Part shown: positions 27,321 to 39,084 of the stretch, one piece after another | How positions within the stretch are numbered: position 1 is the stretch's first letter | Layout of the letters: every line of letters begins with the position of its first letter | Source: an uncultured Opitutales bacterium | GTDB lineage: Bacteria > Verrucomicrobiota > Verrucomicrobiia > Opitutales > Coraliomargaritaceae | DNA length: 64,000 nt | NCBI GenBank assembly: GCA_937775295.1 | Contig: CALKBZ010000003.1 | Coordinates: 124,001-188,000 of the forward strand | Reading direction: 5' to 3' | Program-made: the position numbers and the translations under genes | Notes under the pieces: generated by a model | Seen by the model: only the letters and a program-made list of their open reading frames with translations | What the model was told of the DNA's origin: nothing | Databases searched by the model: none

Positions 27321-28781
27321 TTAAGGTTGATGCACGACTTCAAGCTCCGGCAGGGATTTCTTTAATTCTGTGATCCCATTGGCGGTGACTTGAGTCTGGC
27401 TGAGGAATATTTTGCGTAAGCTGCTGGAAGCGTGGAGTGATTCGAGACCGGCATCGCTGATCTGGGTATTGTAGAGGTTCAAGTAGTTGAGGTCAGCAAG
27501 CTGGCTAAGTGCGTCTAGTTGCTTGTCGGTTACGTTGGTGCCGTTCAAATGTAGGCGTTGCAGCTTGATACACTGCTCGAGTTGTTGAAAGAAGTCTGAG
27601 CTGAGGGCTAATTCACTGCAATCAAGCCAAGTGAGTTTGTTGCGAAACCCGCTGAGCTGCTGGATGGCTTGGTTTAGCTGGCCGGGCCCGACCACGCCGA
27701 GGTCGATCCGGATGCTTTCGTCGCCCCATGCGTTGTATTCGGCCTTCACGCCCGTGCGACTGATTTGCTCGATCAATAGGTCGGTGTCGGCGTCGCCAGT
27801 TTTTACGGTGTCGTTTGCTGCCGCACTGAGCTCCGCTGCGTCCGGCCAGTAGGCGCCAGCCTCGATCCATTGGCGCACGAGATCGATGTCTTGAGGGGAG
27901 ACTGGGTCTTTCTCTTCGGGAGGCATGGCGTCGTCATCGTCGTGTGGGAGTAACATGCGATACATCAGCTCGCTCTGCTCGACGTTTCCAGGGACGATCG
28001 CGGGTAGCTTACTCTTGCCGCCTAGGTTAATCGAATGTTGCTCATCTAATCGATAGCCTCCTTTTTGTTTGGTCGCACCGTGGCACTTATAACAGTTGCG
28101 CTCGAAGATGGCTTGAGACGCTTCAAAGAGCGCGATTCTGGGGTCTAACACTCGAGGTGTCTGTACTAGCTCAGCGATTGGTGTTGTTATCGGATCGATC
28201 CGATCTGCGCCGTTGATTGCATCGACCATCGGGGCGTTGAGAGCCGAGATGGTGGTCGCTTGAGTGACTATGCGCGCTTGGTCCGTATTTTTATTGCTGC
28301 TTTCATCGAGGAGTGGAGTGGGCACGACAGCTTCGCGCTTTTCATCCTTAAATGGTTTGGAGAGGAAACCTTTACCGTGTACCAGCTCGCCGCCCTGATG
28401 AGCGGTGATGGCCATTGTGATGGTGGCGGCGAGGAGTGCCAGCATGTAGAACAATTTGCTGCTGCGTTTGCCTAGCTTGCGATGAATCCAATAACAAAGG
28501 TAAGTGGCAACGATACAGCCCGCAAAAATGAGGCCCCAGAATTCGTGTTGTTCGATTTCGTCGCCGTATTGACCGAACTCTTCGTAGCTGAGGCCAAGTA
28601 CGACGGTTAGGCCGCAAGATAGCAGTAGCAACAAGTGCAGCAAGCCGATGGCTTGGTTCTTATGTTTGTCGTCGTTTTTTTCGAGTAGAAATTCTAGAAA
28701 CCAGATCGCGGTGAGGGCTCCGATCGGCAGATGAAGCAAGACCATGTGAAAGGGGCCAAAGGGGATTAGGAATTCGGGCAT
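27321..28781 (-). CDS. Membrane protein with DUF2231, cytochrome c and leucine-rich repeat domains
   Basis: 486 residues in three parts. Residues 1-150 form five helices (LLHLPIGALTAIWFLEFLL, LLHLLLLLSCGLTVVLGLSY) of DUF2231 type. Around residue 235-310 lies a planctomycete-type cytochrome c domain with the haem motif CYKCH followed by GGYRLDEQ and the axial-ligand-like region AMPPEEK. Residues 365-486 are leucine-rich repeats (LADLNYLNLYNTQISDAGLESLH). Last gene in a three-gene minus-strand cluster with DUF1501 and DUF1549/DUF1553, a set typical of the PVC group and probably concerned with periplasmic redox handling of polymers; that role is inference. Confidence 0.85.
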   Translation of the reverse strand: MPEFLIPFGPFHMVLLHLPIGALTAIWFLEFLLEKNDDKHKNQAIGLLHLLLLLSCGLTVVLGLSYEEFGQYGDEIEQHEFWGLIFAGCIVATYLCYWIHRKLGKRSSKLFYMLALLAATITMAITAHQGGELVHGKGFLSKPFKDEKREAVVPTPLLDESSNKNTDQARIVTQATTISALNAPMVDAINGADRIDPITTPIAELVQTPRVLDPRIALFEASQAIFERNCYKCHGATKQKGGYRLDEQHSINLGGKSKLPAIVPGNVEQSELMYRMLLPHDDDDAMPPEEKDPVSPQDIDLVRQWIEAGAYWPDAAELSAAANDTVKTGDADTDLLIEQISRTGVKAEYNAWGDESIRIDLGVVGPGQLNQAIQQLSGFRNKLTWLDCSELALSSDFFQQLEQCIKLQRLHLNGTNVTDKQLDALSQLADLNYLNLYNTQISDAGLESLHASSSLRKIFLSQTQVTANGITELKKSLPELEVVHQP

Positions 28782-28833
28782 TTAAGAAGTTAAAAAATGG
28801 AAAAGTAGAAGGTGGGCAGGGGAGGTCTTGATC

Positions 28834-28979
28834 GGAGGGAAACGCTCCGTCGTTTCCAAATTAATGGGGGTATGCGATAGGCATTCTTGCCTGTTGCTTA
28901 GGATTGGTGGGAGTTCTGAAAGAACAGACAGAAATGTCCGTATGACTAGATTCGCTGCAATGACAGAGTTTTGCCCTTC
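28834..28979. repeat. REPIN-like hairpin doublet
   Basis: Left unit 28834-28857: GGAGG, then stem GGAAACG, loop CTCCGT, stem CGTTTCC. Right unit 28957-28979 in opposite orientation: GCAATG, loop ACAGAG (reverse complement CTCTGT) and TTTTGC, a degraded copy. The spacer holds two small hairpins, AGGCATTCTTGCCT (28883-28896) and GACAGAAATGTCC (28927-28939). Lies between the DUF2231 and DUF1501 genes. Confidence 0.75.
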
Positions 28980-28985
28980 ATCCTT

Positions 28986-30266
28986 TTAAAACAGTGCAGT
29001 GATGGGGCGACCTTTATCGGCGACGCGGAAGGGGCGGCCACTGGGGGAGTGCACTACTTTATCAATCGGTAAGCCGAGGGCGTAGGCGATGGTCGCGTTG
29101 AAGTCAGGCACGCTAACGGCGTTGTCGGCTACGGAGTGGCCACTGGCGTCGGTCGAGCCGTAAACTTGACCACCTTTGATACCGCCTCCAGCTAGCACGC
29201 AGCTAAAGGCGGAAGGGTGGTGATTCCGTCCGGCGTTGCTGTTGATCTCGGGGGAGCGGCCAAACTCGGTGCCGATCACGACCAGCGTCTCGTCGAGTAG
29301 GCCGCGGTAGTGAAGGTCGTCGAGCAGAGCGGAGACGGATTGATCGAGTGGGCTAGTGAGTCCGGCGACTTGATCGTGATTGTCGTTGTGTGTATCCCAA
29401 CCGCCAAGGGTGAGTTCGACAAAGCGCACGCCGTGCTCGACAAGTCGACGCGCGAGGAGGCAACTTTTGCCGAAGCGAGAATCACCGTACACATCGCGTG
29501 TGAGCTTCGGCTCTCGGCTAAGGTCGAACGCGGCGAGGTCTTTACTGTTCATCAGCTTGATGGCTTCTTCATAGACATCGCCATAGGCACGCACTTGCTT
29601 GGAGGGATACTTTTTATGAAAGGAGAGATCCATCATCTGCGCGAGGGCCAAGCGTTCGCGTAACTCAGCTTCGTCGACACTTTTATGGCGATCGACGTAG
29701 GGGAGGCCGTCGTCGGGGCTGCCAAGGTGGAGTGGTTCATACTTCGAATCGAGAAAGCCTGCGCCGCCGGTGGCGTTATTACTGCCGCCGATACGGACAT
29801 TGCCGGGGAGCGTGGAATTGGTCTTGCCGGACATGCTGTTGAGCCATGCGCCTAGTCCGGGGTGCTTAATGGTGCCACGTTGTGCGTAGCTGGTATGCAT
29901 GAAGTAATTACCAGGTTCATGCGCGCCTTGGGTCGAATTCATCGAGCGGATGATCGCGATCTTGTCCATGCGTCGTGCTAGGCTGGGTAAGTATTCGCTA
30001 ATCTGAATACCGGCGACGTTGGTATCGATTGTTTGCACGGGGCCTTGATCTTTCCAACTGGCCTTGGGATCGAATGTGTCGATGTGGCTCATGCCTCCAC
30101 TGAGGTAAATGTAGATGACGTTGCGCGCGGTCGGCTTGTTGATAGTTTGCGAGGCCCATAGCGGAGTGGTGCTCGCTGATAGGCCGACGCCGAGCAGTGC
30201 CTTAGCTGAGTATTGTATGAATTTACGGCGTGAGAGTTCGTCCAGTTTGTTTAGTTCGTCATACAT
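28986..30266 (-). CDS. DUF1501 secreted protein (alkaline-phosphatase superfamily fold)
   Basis: 426 residues starting with a Tat-like motif SRRKFIQYSAKALLGVGL, so probably exported folded by the Tat pathway whose tatA is in this window. Family motifs: YIYLSGGMSHIDTFDPK, EFGRSPEIN, and GGWDTHNDNHDQ carry metal-ligand-like Asp and His residues as in sulfatase/phosphatase relatives. Almost always paired in the PVC group with a DUF1549/DUF1553 protein, as here (145 bp upstream). The substrate is not known. Confidence 0.92.
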   Translation of the reverse strand: MYDELNKLDELSRRKFIQYSAKALLGVGLSASTTPLWASQTINKPTARNVIYIYLSGGMSHIDTFDPKASWKDQGPVQTIDTNVAGIQISEYLPSLARRMDKIAIIRSMNSTQGAHEPGNYFMHTSYAQRGTIKHPGLGAWLNSMSGKTNSTLPGNVRIGGSNNATGGAGFLDSKYEPLHLGSPDDGLPYVDRHKSVDEAELRERLALAQMMDLSFHKKYPSKQVRAYGDVYEEAIKLMNSKDLAAFDLSREPKLTRDVYGDSRFGKSCLLARRLVEHGVRFVELTLGGWDTHNDNHDQVAGLTSPLDQSVSALLDDLHYRGLLDETLVVIGTEFGRSPEINSNAGRNHHPSAFSCVLAGGGIKGGQVYGSTDASGHSVADNAVSVPDFNATIAYALGLPIDKVVHSPSGRPFRVADKGRPITALF

Positions 30267-30411
30267 AGCAGAGAGAATTAGGAATTAGGAATTAGGGATG
30301 CTGTGTGGAGGTGGGTTCTTCGTCGTAATCCTACTCTCAATCCTACTCTGTTTTTGTGTGTGGAGATTATGACTAAGATTAAGAGTATAATTAGGATACT
30401 GAGGGCTGGGC

Positions 30412-32727
<2,316 letters not shown>

Positions 32728-32980
32728 GGTTCGATCCTTTCTGGTTTGCAGTGTCGCTGGGGTAGAGCAGGGGAATAGTATGTGTTTTTTTCGGCTGTCC
32801 TGTCAATTTGTATTCAATATGGGTGAATGGCTGACTAAGTTTCCAGATGGAGTCACGACTCATGGTATATATGGGCCGAGGGGCAAATAAGTTACAGGCA
32901 AATTCATGCTGGGATCATTTTTCCGGAAGACTGTCTTATTGTGGCCTCGGTCGTGAGACGAGGGTGGGTTGGTGGGCACA
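32728..32980. other. Non-coding stretch upstream of the DUF1549/DUF1553 gene
   Basis: Apart from the ribosome-binding AAAGGA (reverse complement at 32735-32740) no gene, RNA or repeat is seen here. The promoter of the DUF1549-DUF1501-DUF2231 cluster presumably lies in this stretch. Confidence 0.4.
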
Positions 32981-33017
32981 AAAAAGCCGCCCGTGCACGA
33001 GGCAACGGGCGGCTTTT
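32981..33017 (-). terminator. Intrinsic terminator of sucC-sucD
   Basis: AAAAGCCGCCCGT (plus-strand reading) pairs with ACGGGCGGCTTTT around a short loop; on the minus strand the hairpin is followed by a T-run. It sits 28 bp beyond the sucD stop codon. Confidence 0.9.
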
Positions 33018-33044
33018 GAAAGGTTTGATCCGATAGCGCGGAAA

Positions 33045-33929
33045 TTAGCCCTTGTAGATCTTTAGCAAGGCGTCGGCGATTTCCGATGGGTTGCGGGCGA
33101 TCGAGACACCTGCATCTTGCATGGCTGCAAACTTCGCTTCGGCTGTGCCGGATCCGTTTGCAGAAACGATTGCACCGGCGTGGCCCATGGTGCGGCCCTT
33201 GGGTGCAGAGGCACCTGCGATGAATCCAGCGACTGGCTTCTTCACGTGCTCCTTGATGTAAGCGCAGGCTTCTTCTTCGGCACTGCCACCGATTTCGCCA
33301 ATCATGATGATCGCATCCGTGTCAGGGTCTTCGTTGAGCAAACGCACTGCATCGAGTTGGGAGGTGCCATTAATTGGGTCACCACCAATACCAATACATG
33401 TGGACTGACCGTGGCCACGCTGTGTGAGCTGCCAGACCGCTTCGTAAGTCAATGTGCCGGAGCGAGAGACCACACCGACGCGGCCTGGCTTGTGAATGTA
33501 GCCCGGCATGATGCCGATCTTGCATTCGCCGGGTGTGATGATGCCTGGGCAGTTGGGCCCGATCAGGCGAGTTTTACCGTTTGTTGCATCCAGTGCTTTA
33601 CGCACTTCAGCCATGTCGCGTACTGGCACACCTTCGGTGATGCAGATGACGAGCGGGATTTCGGCCGCAATGGCTTCAAGGATTGAGTCAGCCGCAAATG
33701 GGGGCGGGACGTAGATGACGGATACATTAGCACCGTGGTCTTTAACCGCTTCGGCTACAGTGTTGCAGACGGGCACTTTGCCTTCCCACAGTTGACCACC
33801 TTTACCGGGAGTGACGCCGGCGACGACGTTGGTGCCGTATTCGAGGCATTGAAGTGTGTGGAAGGTGCCGGTCTTTCCGGTCAAACCTTGGACGACTAGA
33901 CGTGTGTCTTTATTTACAAGAACGCTCAT
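33045..33929 (-). CDS. sucD: Succinyl-CoA synthetase alpha subunit
   Basis: TCA cycle enzyme interconverting succinyl-CoA and succinate with nucleoside triphosphate formation. 294 residues. N-terminal CoA-binding domain with [15 protein letters not shown] and GPNCPGI; the phosphorylated His lies in MGHAGAIVS (about residue 250). Directly follows sucC (34 bp gap) and ends before a strong terminator. Confidence 0.97.
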   Translation of the reverse strand: MSVLVNKDTRLVVQGLTGKTGTFHTLQCLEYGTNVVAGVTPGKGGQLWEGKVPVCNTVAEAVKDHGANVSVIYVPPPFAADSILEAIAAEIPLVICITEGVPVRDMAEVRKALDATNGKTRLIGPNCPGIITPGECKIGIMPGYIHKPGRVGVVSRSGTLTYEAVWQLTQRGHGQSTCIGIGGDPINGTSQLDAVRLLNEDPDTDAIIMIGEIGGSAEEEACAYIKEHVKKPVAGFIAGASAPKGRTMGHAGAIVSANGSGTAEAKFAAMQDAGVSIARNPSEIADALLKIYKG

Positions 33930-33963
33930 TTTGAAATATATTTAAATGTGATCGTAGTCAGGA

Positions 33964-35157
33964 TTATGCGTTGGCCTTGACTTGCTCGACGATGATTTCG
34001 GCGGCTTGTACAAGGCTGTCTGCAGGAGTCAGGGCGACGCCGCTTTCGCGGAGGATCTTCTTGCCGGCTTCAACGTTGGTGCCTTCGAGGCGCACAACGA
34101 GTGGCACGGTGATGTCGACGTTTTTGGCCGCCGCGACGATGCCGCGAGCGATGACGTCACACTTCATGATGCCGCCGAAAATGTTAACCAAGATACCCTT
34201 AACGTTGGGGTCGGAAAGGATGATTTTGAAGGCCGCAGTGACTTGGTCTTCGTTGGCACCTCCGCCTACGTCGAGGAAGTTGGCCGGAGAACCGCCGTAG
34301 CTTTGGATGATATCCATAGTCGCCATGGCCAGTCCTGCGCCATTCACCATGCAGGCGATGTCTCCATCGAGCGCGATGTAAGCGAGGTTGTGCTTCGAGG
34401 CTTCGATTTCCTTTGGGTCTTCTTCGTTCAGGTCGCGTAGCTGCTGGATCTCAGGGTGTTGGAAGATCGCGTTGTCGTCGAACGAGACTTTTGCGTCGAG
34501 TGCGCTGAGGTTGCCTGACTTGTCGGTGACCAATGGGTTGATCTCGACCATCATAGCATTCTTTTCCCAGAACATGTTGTAAACACCTGTTAAGATGCGC
34601 GCGAATTGCTTGATCTGATCGCCTTCGAAACCGAGTGCAAATGCCACTTGGCGGCAATGGTGATGGCGAAGCCCCAACGCAGAGGAGACGGGCACGCGGA
34701 TCAATTTCTCCGGAGTATTTTCGGCGACTTCTTCGATGTCGACGCCGCCTTCAGTCGAGGCGATGATCATCGATTGAGCTGTGTCACGATCGAGCACGAT
34801 CGCGAGGTAATACTCATGATCGATGTCGCAACCCTCTGTGAAATAAAGTGTCTGCACCTTGCGACCTTCGGGGCCAGTTTGTGCCGTGACCAGCGTGTTA
34901 TCCAGCATGTGGCTGGCTGCGTCGCGAGCTGCGTCGCGGCCCTTAACTACCTTAACTCCTCCTTTATAGCCATCAGTGAAGGTGCCCTTGCCGCGTCCAC
35001 CAGCGTGGATTTGGGCCTTAACAACGATCATGTCATCGTTGCTGAGGTGGGAGAGTGCGGTGTCGACTTCGAGGGAAGTTTGAGCGGCGTAACCGCGCGG
35101 GACGGGGACTCCGTATTCCTGAAGAAGGCGTTTAGCCTGATACTCGTGTATATTCAT
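33964..35157 (-). CDS. sucC: Succinyl-CoA synthetase beta subunit
   Basis: ATP-grasp subunit of succinyl-CoA synthetase. Start at the ATG at 35157 gives 397 residues beginning with the family hallmark [16 protein letters not shown]; an upstream ATG at 35229 adds a non-conserved 24-residue leader. [15 protein letters not shown] and the C-terminal [11 protein letters not shown] are present. First gene of sucC-sucD. Confidence 0.97.
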   Translation of the reverse strand: MNIHEYQAKRLLQEYGVPVPRGYAAQTSLEVDTALSHLSNDDMIVVKAQIHAGGRGKGTFTDGYKGGVKVVKGRDAARDAASHMLDNTLVTAQTGPEGRKVQTLYFTEGCDIDHEYYLAIVLDRDTAQSMIIASTEGGVDIEEVAENTPEKLIRVPVSSALGLRHHHCRQVAFALGFEGDQIKQFARILTGVYNMFWEKNAMMVEINPLVTDKSGNLSALDAKVSFDDNAIFQHPEIQQLRDLNEEDPKEIEASKHNLAYIALDGDIACMVNGAGLAMATMDIIQSYGGSPANFLDVGGGANEDQVTAAFKIILSDPNVKGILVNIFGGIMKCDVIARGIVAAAKNVDITVPLVVRLEGTNVEAGKKILRESGVALTPADSLVQAAEIIVEQVKANA

Positions 35158-35532
35158 CGATTGTAGGTTAGTGGTTGAGGCAAAAAAAATGGAAGCTTTC
35201 TTGATGCCAAGGATGATCGGGAGGTGCAACTTATTTCCTTTGAATTTCGAAGAAGAAAAAACGGTTTCGAATGGTTCGCTTCACCTAAGAGCCCGTGACT
35301 TGGCTTCAATAGCTTGACGTCAAGCTATTGAGGGTGGTGGCTTCCTTTTGGGAGTTGCCCGACTCGCCTGCCGTTTTAACGCGAATGCCTTCGCACGCTC
35401 GCTCCGACCACAGCATTGTTGAGTCGCTAACTGCTCTGCCGATATTCGATCTCCTTGGGTGAACCCAAATCGCTTCGGTTGTTTGTAGTGAGCTGGTTGA
35501 TCCCGCGATTAAGCAGACTGCGAGGTGCAGTC
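35158..35532. other. Intergenic region between the dihydrouridine synthase gene and sucC
   Basis: 375 bp without a convincing gene. It contains the 26-bp perfect palindrome at 35306-35331, and, near sucC, an A-rich stretch (35181-35190). No RNA gene was recognised. Confidence 0.5.
35306..35331. repeat. Perfect 26-bp palindrome with TTGACGTCAA core
   Basis: The sequence reads the same on both strands over 26 bp, with the centre AGCTTGACGTCAAGCT. It lies about 150 bp upstream of the sucC start codon and 200 bp beyond the dihydrouridine synthase stop codon. It could be an operator or, as RNA, a hairpin; no T-run follows on the minus strand. Confidence 0.8.
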
Positions 35533-36597
35533 TTACAGTTCGCAACCTTGCGGCGTTTCACAGTTGGGGCGGGCGATCAGCCCTTTGATTGGCTCTTCGG
35601 GAAAGAGCTGTTCGCCTCGGCCACCGTTGATCAGGTGTTTCTCACAAACACGGTCGAGGTCGTCCTTGCAGCGTGTGCGGCGCATATCATGTAGGAATTG
35701 CCCGTCCACATCGACGCCGAGGCCGACGAAGTTGAGGAACTTCTTCATGTGATTGATATGACTCAGTTCGTGACGCTGTCTATGGCTGGTAGCGATAAAC
35801 AGGTCTTCGACATAGTCGCGCACATCGGCCAGCGTTGGGCGGTAAATGGGTTGCCCAGCGAAATGCTCGCGCAGTTGGCGGAAGATCCACGGGTTTCGGA
35901 TACAGGAGCGGCCGACCATTAGGCCCGCACTTGTTGTTTCATTCAGCACCCATTGTCCTTTGGCCACGGAAGTCACGTTGCCATTAGCGAGCACGGGGCA
36001 GGTGAGCCGCTCCGCGGCACGTTTGATATATTCGTAGTGCACTTCGCTGCGATACGCTTCTTTGACAGTGCGGGCGTGGAGGCTGAGTAGGTCGACGTCG
36101 TGTTTTTCGACTAGATCGAGGATGGTATCGAAATGTTGGTCGCCGTCGAATCCAATGCGCATCTTGACGGTGAATCGGCCTTTGATCGCGGCGCGTAGGC
36201 AGCCTAGGATTCCGTCGATTTTAGCTGGATCACGCAGCAGGCCGCCGCCGACCTTTTTCTTATACACCTTAGGGGCGGGGCAGCCCATGTTCAGATCGAT
36301 GCCAGCTACAGGTAGCTGCATTGTTTCGATTTCCTGCACCGTGCGCTCTAAATCAGGGAGGCTTTCGCCGATCAACTGAATAAACACGGGGCGTCCCGTG
36401 CCATGTTCACAGATAGAGTCGATGATCGATTGCTCTAACTTCGAGTGGCAGTGGACGCGGAAGAATTCGGTGAAGAGCAGGTCGGGAGCGCCGTATTTAC
36501 CCAGCAACTGCATGAACGGCAAGTTTGTGACATCCTGCATCGGAGCCAGTGCAGTCCAAGGCTGGCCGGGGATTAAAGGTTCTGGAAGTGGATGCAT
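35533..36597 (-). CDS. tRNA-dihydrouridine synthase (Dus family)
   Basis: FMN enzyme reducing uridine to dihydrouridine in tRNA. About 354 residues from the ATG at 36597 (HPLPEPLIP), chosen over an upstream ATG at 36654. TIM-barrel opening ALAPMQDVTNLPF, the catalytic Cys in LNMGCPAPKVYKKKVGGGLL (about residue 106), the RIGFD and LHARTVKEAY blocks, LANGNVTS and MVGRSCIRNPW are all typical. Which of the DusA/B/C positions it modifies is not determined. Confidence 0.92.
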   Translation of the reverse strand: MHPLPEPLIPGQPWTALAPMQDVTNLPFMQLLGKYGAPDLLFTEFFRVHCHSKLEQSIIDSICEHGTGRPVFIQLIGESLPDLERTVQEIETMQLPVAGIDLNMGCPAPKVYKKKVGGGLLRDPAKIDGILGCLRAAIKGRFTVKMRIGFDGDQHFDTILDLVEKHDVDLLSLHARTVKEAYRSEVHYEYIKRAAERLTCPVLANGNVTSVAKGQWVLNETTSAGLMVGRSCIRNPWIFRQLREHFAGQPIYRPTLADVRDYVEDLFIATSHRQRHELSHINHMKKFLNFVGLGVDVDGQFLHDMRRTRCKDDLDRVCEKHLINGGRGEQLFPEEPIKGLIARPNCETPQGCEL

Positions 36598-36676
36598 CGT
36601 TGTTCGGTGGTGGTTGTTAGTGGTTGGTCGAGGGGGACGGTATCCCGCTCGCAACGAGCAACCTTCAACACGTGAC

Positions 36677-37120
36677 TTAGTCGCCTTCTTTGAGGATCTT
36701 TGCGAGGATCTCGGTCATGTCGTCGACGGCATCGAGCACTATTTGAGCGGCATACAGTGGCTTCTCACTGGTAAGAGCGAGGACGATCGAATCACTTGGG
36801 CGGGCGTCGACTTCGACGATCTTGTGGCCGAGCTCGTTCTCCATCGATACGATGAGGCGGGCAAAGAAGGTGCCTTCTTTGACATCATTGATCACGACGC
36901 GCTCCACTTCGGCACCGAGACCGTCGAGCAGGGTGATCATCAGATCGTGGGTCATCGGGCGCTCGGCTTGCTCGCCGTTGACGGCGCGTTGAATCGCTTC
37001 GCCAATGGCGCGTTCCATATAGATGACAAAGGTTTTGGCATCGCTCCCCAAAAAAACCGCACATCCATTTGATGTGGGCATGACTCCTTTTACGCTGACT
37101 GCGACGACGCTGTTATCCAT
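36677..37120 (-). CDS. Bifunctional nuclease family protein (DUF151)
   Basis: 147 residues from the ATG at 37120. DUF151 hallmarks: CAVFLGSDAKTFVIYMERAIGEAI, MTHDLMITLLDGLG and ARPSDSIVLALTSEKPLYA. Family members were described in plants with both RNase and DNase activity, but the bacterial role is unclear. A longer start at 37156 is possible. It is 80 bp upstream of the dihydrouridine synthase gene on the same strand. Confidence 0.88.
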   Translation of the reverse strand: MDNSVVAVSVKGVMPTSNGCAVFLGSDAKTFVIYMERAIGEAIQRAVNGEQAERPMTHDLMITLLDGLGAEVERVVINDVKEGTFFARLIVSMENELGHKIVEVDARPSDSIVLALTSEKPLYAAQIVLDAVDDMTEILAKILKEGD

Positions 37121-37320
37121 ATGATTTGTAGTATGCTTGGAGCGGTAGGGCTTCAAGTGTATAGGTTGAGTGAAACTAGAGTGAGAAAACAGCAGGCAGC
37201 GATCAGAAGCCAGTATGGATTGTGAGCAATATAATATTCACCGTCGTTGCTTTCAGAGGTCCTTTGATTTCTCAATTCAGATTTTTAAATATAGACTGAG
37301 TGGAAATGTATTAAAAAATA

Positions 37321-37911
37321 GTGTCGCACCAGGCGCGACCTCTTCTAAAACCCAAGGCAGTGAATCAAAAAAGCCAGTCAACCAAGCCAAATCTGTATTT
37401 AGTCGGATTTATGGGCGTCGGCAAGTCCGCGATCGGGCGGCGTGTCGCGCGTAAGCTGGGCTATAAATTCCTAGATACGGATGATCGTATTGAGGAGCAG
37501 GTAGGTAAAAAGATTCCGGCGATATTTGCTGCTGAGGGTGAAGCACAATTTCGTGCTTACGAGCGTGATTTTATCGAGTCAGGTCATCCGACTCAGGGCT
37601 GTGTCGTCTCTTGTGGGGGGGGGCTCGTCGTGCAGGAGGGTATGTCGGAACTGCTTAATTCAAAGGGCGTTGTGGTCTGCTTGTTTGCCTCAGTCGAGAG
37701 TATCATCGAGCGCACTAGTCGAAATAATAACCGGCCGCTGCTGAATGTGGCAGATCCTGAGGCACGTATTCGTGAGCTATTGGCCGCCCGCGAGCCCGTC
37801 TATATGGACTCTGGTGCTTGCATCTCCACTGATGGACGCACGATCCCCGAAGTGGTGAAGCACATGTTGCGCACCTATCGCGCTTGCGCGAAGCGACTTC
37901 AGCGAAAGTAG
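37321..37911 (+). CDS. aroK: Shikimate kinase
   Basis: Phosphorylates shikimate in aromatic amino acid synthesis. Walker A LVGFMGVGKSAIGRR (about residues 27-41), the D-T-D motif FLDTDD and the CGGGLV loop are present. The start is a GTG at 37321, giving a basic leader of about 23 residues before the kinase core; 196 residues, slightly longer than usual. No other aro gene is adjacent. Confidence 0.93.
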   Translation: MSHQARPLLKPKAVNQKSQSTKPNLYLVGFMGVGKSAIGRRVARKLGYKFLDTDDRIEEQVGKKIPAIFAAEGEAQFRAYERDFIESGHPTQGCVVSCGGGLVVQEGMSELLNSKGVVVCLFASVESIIERTSRNNNRPLLNVADPEARIRELLAAREPVYMDSGACISTDGRTIPEVVKHMLRTYRACAKRLQRK

Positions 37912-38149
37912 GAGGGGTAAGTGACCCAGGCATTCTTGTTCTTAACATCGAGTGCAATTGCGAAAGTTGTCGCGTGGCGTCGTCGCGTGCGACGGTCAGA
38001 AGTCAAGGGGGTTGCTCGAATTGGCCTGTGCAAGCGCAGACGCCACGGGAGCAGGTTTTTCAACAACGACTGTGATACCTTTCGCAATTACACCCCTTAG
38101 CCCGAATCTCGTCTTGTCATCTGCCTTAGATTCCCGCTTTGTGATCTGC
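37912..38149. ncRNA. Candidate structured RNA or hairpin element before the Gfo/Idh gene
   Basis: Nested inverted repeats: AATTGCGAAAG (37956-37966) with CTTTCGCAATT (38079-38089); inside them CGTGGCGTC (37973-37981) with GACGCCACG (38039-38047); and the palindrome CGTCGCGTGCGACG (37981-37994). No protein-like frame fits. It could be a leader RNA for the downstream genes or a palindromic mobile element; which is unresolved. Confidence 0.4.
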
Positions 38150-39079
38150 ATGTCTGAAGACTCAAAAATTCGCTGTGGTGTCGTAGGCACCGGTTCTCTC
38201 GGCCAACACCATGCTCGTATCTATGCTGCACTCGAGGAGTGTGAGTTGGTGGGTATCGTCGAGTCCGACGACGTGCGCGCTACCGAAATGTGTGCAGCAC
38301 ACAATTGTGATCGCTTTGACTCGCTCGAAGCATTGGCCGAAGCCTGCGATGCCGTAAGCGTCGTAGTGCCGACCGATCATCACCGTAATGTGGCAGTGCC
38401 GTTGCTTAACGGCGGCTGTCATCTGTTGATCGAGAAGCCGCTGTGCGTCAGCCTTGAAGAGGCGGAAGACATTCTCTCTGCGGCGAAGGCTGCGGGACGT
38501 ATCGTGCAGGTTGGCCACATCGAGCATTACAATCCAGTCATGGGCTATCTCGAAAATGCGGTGACCAAGCCACAATTTATTACTGCCGATCGCTTGGCAC
38601 CTTTCAATCCTCGTGGTACAGAGGTGGGTGTGGTGCTCGACCTGATGATCCATGATCTCGGTGTCATTCTCGCGCTAGTCCGTTCGCCAATTACGCAGGT
38701 CGATGCCGTGGGTGTGAATGTGCTCTCTGATAGCGAAGACATTGCCAATGCACGTATCACTTTTGAAAACGGCTGTGTGGCCAATCTTAACACCAGCCGC
38801 GTGAGCATGAAGAAGGTGCGTGAGATCCGCGTCTTTCAACCAGCGAACTATCTCTCTTTGGACTTTATGAATCAAAGCGGTCACTTTCTACGCAAGCAAG
38901 GTTCAGAACTCGTGCGCGAAGAAATTCCAATTGAAAAAGATGAGCCGCTTAAGCTCGAACTCGCGTCTTTTATGCAAGTCGTCAAGGACGCTGGCCAACC
39001 AAAGGTCGGTGCTGAGCTTGGCAAGTCTGCACTCGAACTGGCGATTCGGATCACTGAGCTGATTCACGCTGATAAATAA
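38150..39079 (+). CDS. Gfo/Idh/MocA-family oxidoreductase linked to lipid A synthesis
   Basis: NAD(P)-dependent sugar dehydrogenase. Start at the ATG at 38150 gives 309 residues with the Rossmann motif VVGTGSLGQHHARIY directly after a short leader; upstream in-frame starts would include the structured non-coding stretch. The LLIEKPLC motif holds the conserved Lys, and GHIEHYNP the substrate-side His. It is 5 bp upstream of lpxB. In other bacteria related enzymes (GnnA) oxidise UDP-GlcNAc for amide-linked lipid A; that is a plausible but unproven role here, and no GnnB-like transaminase is in the window. Confidence 0.85.
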   Translation: MSEDSKIRCGVVGTGSLGQHHARIYAALEECELVGIVESDDVRATEMCAAHNCDRFDSLEALAEACDAVSVVVPTDHHRNVAVPLLNGGCHLLIEKPLCVSLEEAEDILSAAKAAGRIVQVGHIEHYNPVMGYLENAVTKPQFITADRLAPFNPRGTEVGVVLDLMIHDLGVILALVRSPITQVDAVGVNVLSDSEDIANARITFENGCVANLNTSRVSMKKVREIRVFQPANYLSLDFMNQSGHFLRKQGSELVREEIPIEKDEPLKLELASFMQVVKDAGQPKVGAELGKSALELAIRITELIHADK

Positions 39080-39084
39080 TTTAT

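Noticed and set aside
33117-33686. Plus-strand frame opposite sucD (189 codons)
   Set aside because: Cys/His-rich text with no motif, fully overlapping a certain gene; shadow frame.
36398-37072. Plus-strand frame opposite the dihydrouridine synthase and DUF151 genes
   Set aside because: Overlaps two well-supported genes in antisense and has no recognisable domain.
37952-38149. Extended N-terminus for the Gfo/Idh oxidoreductase
   Set aside because: It would code through the inverted repeats, and the Rossmann motif begins right after the ATG at 38150.
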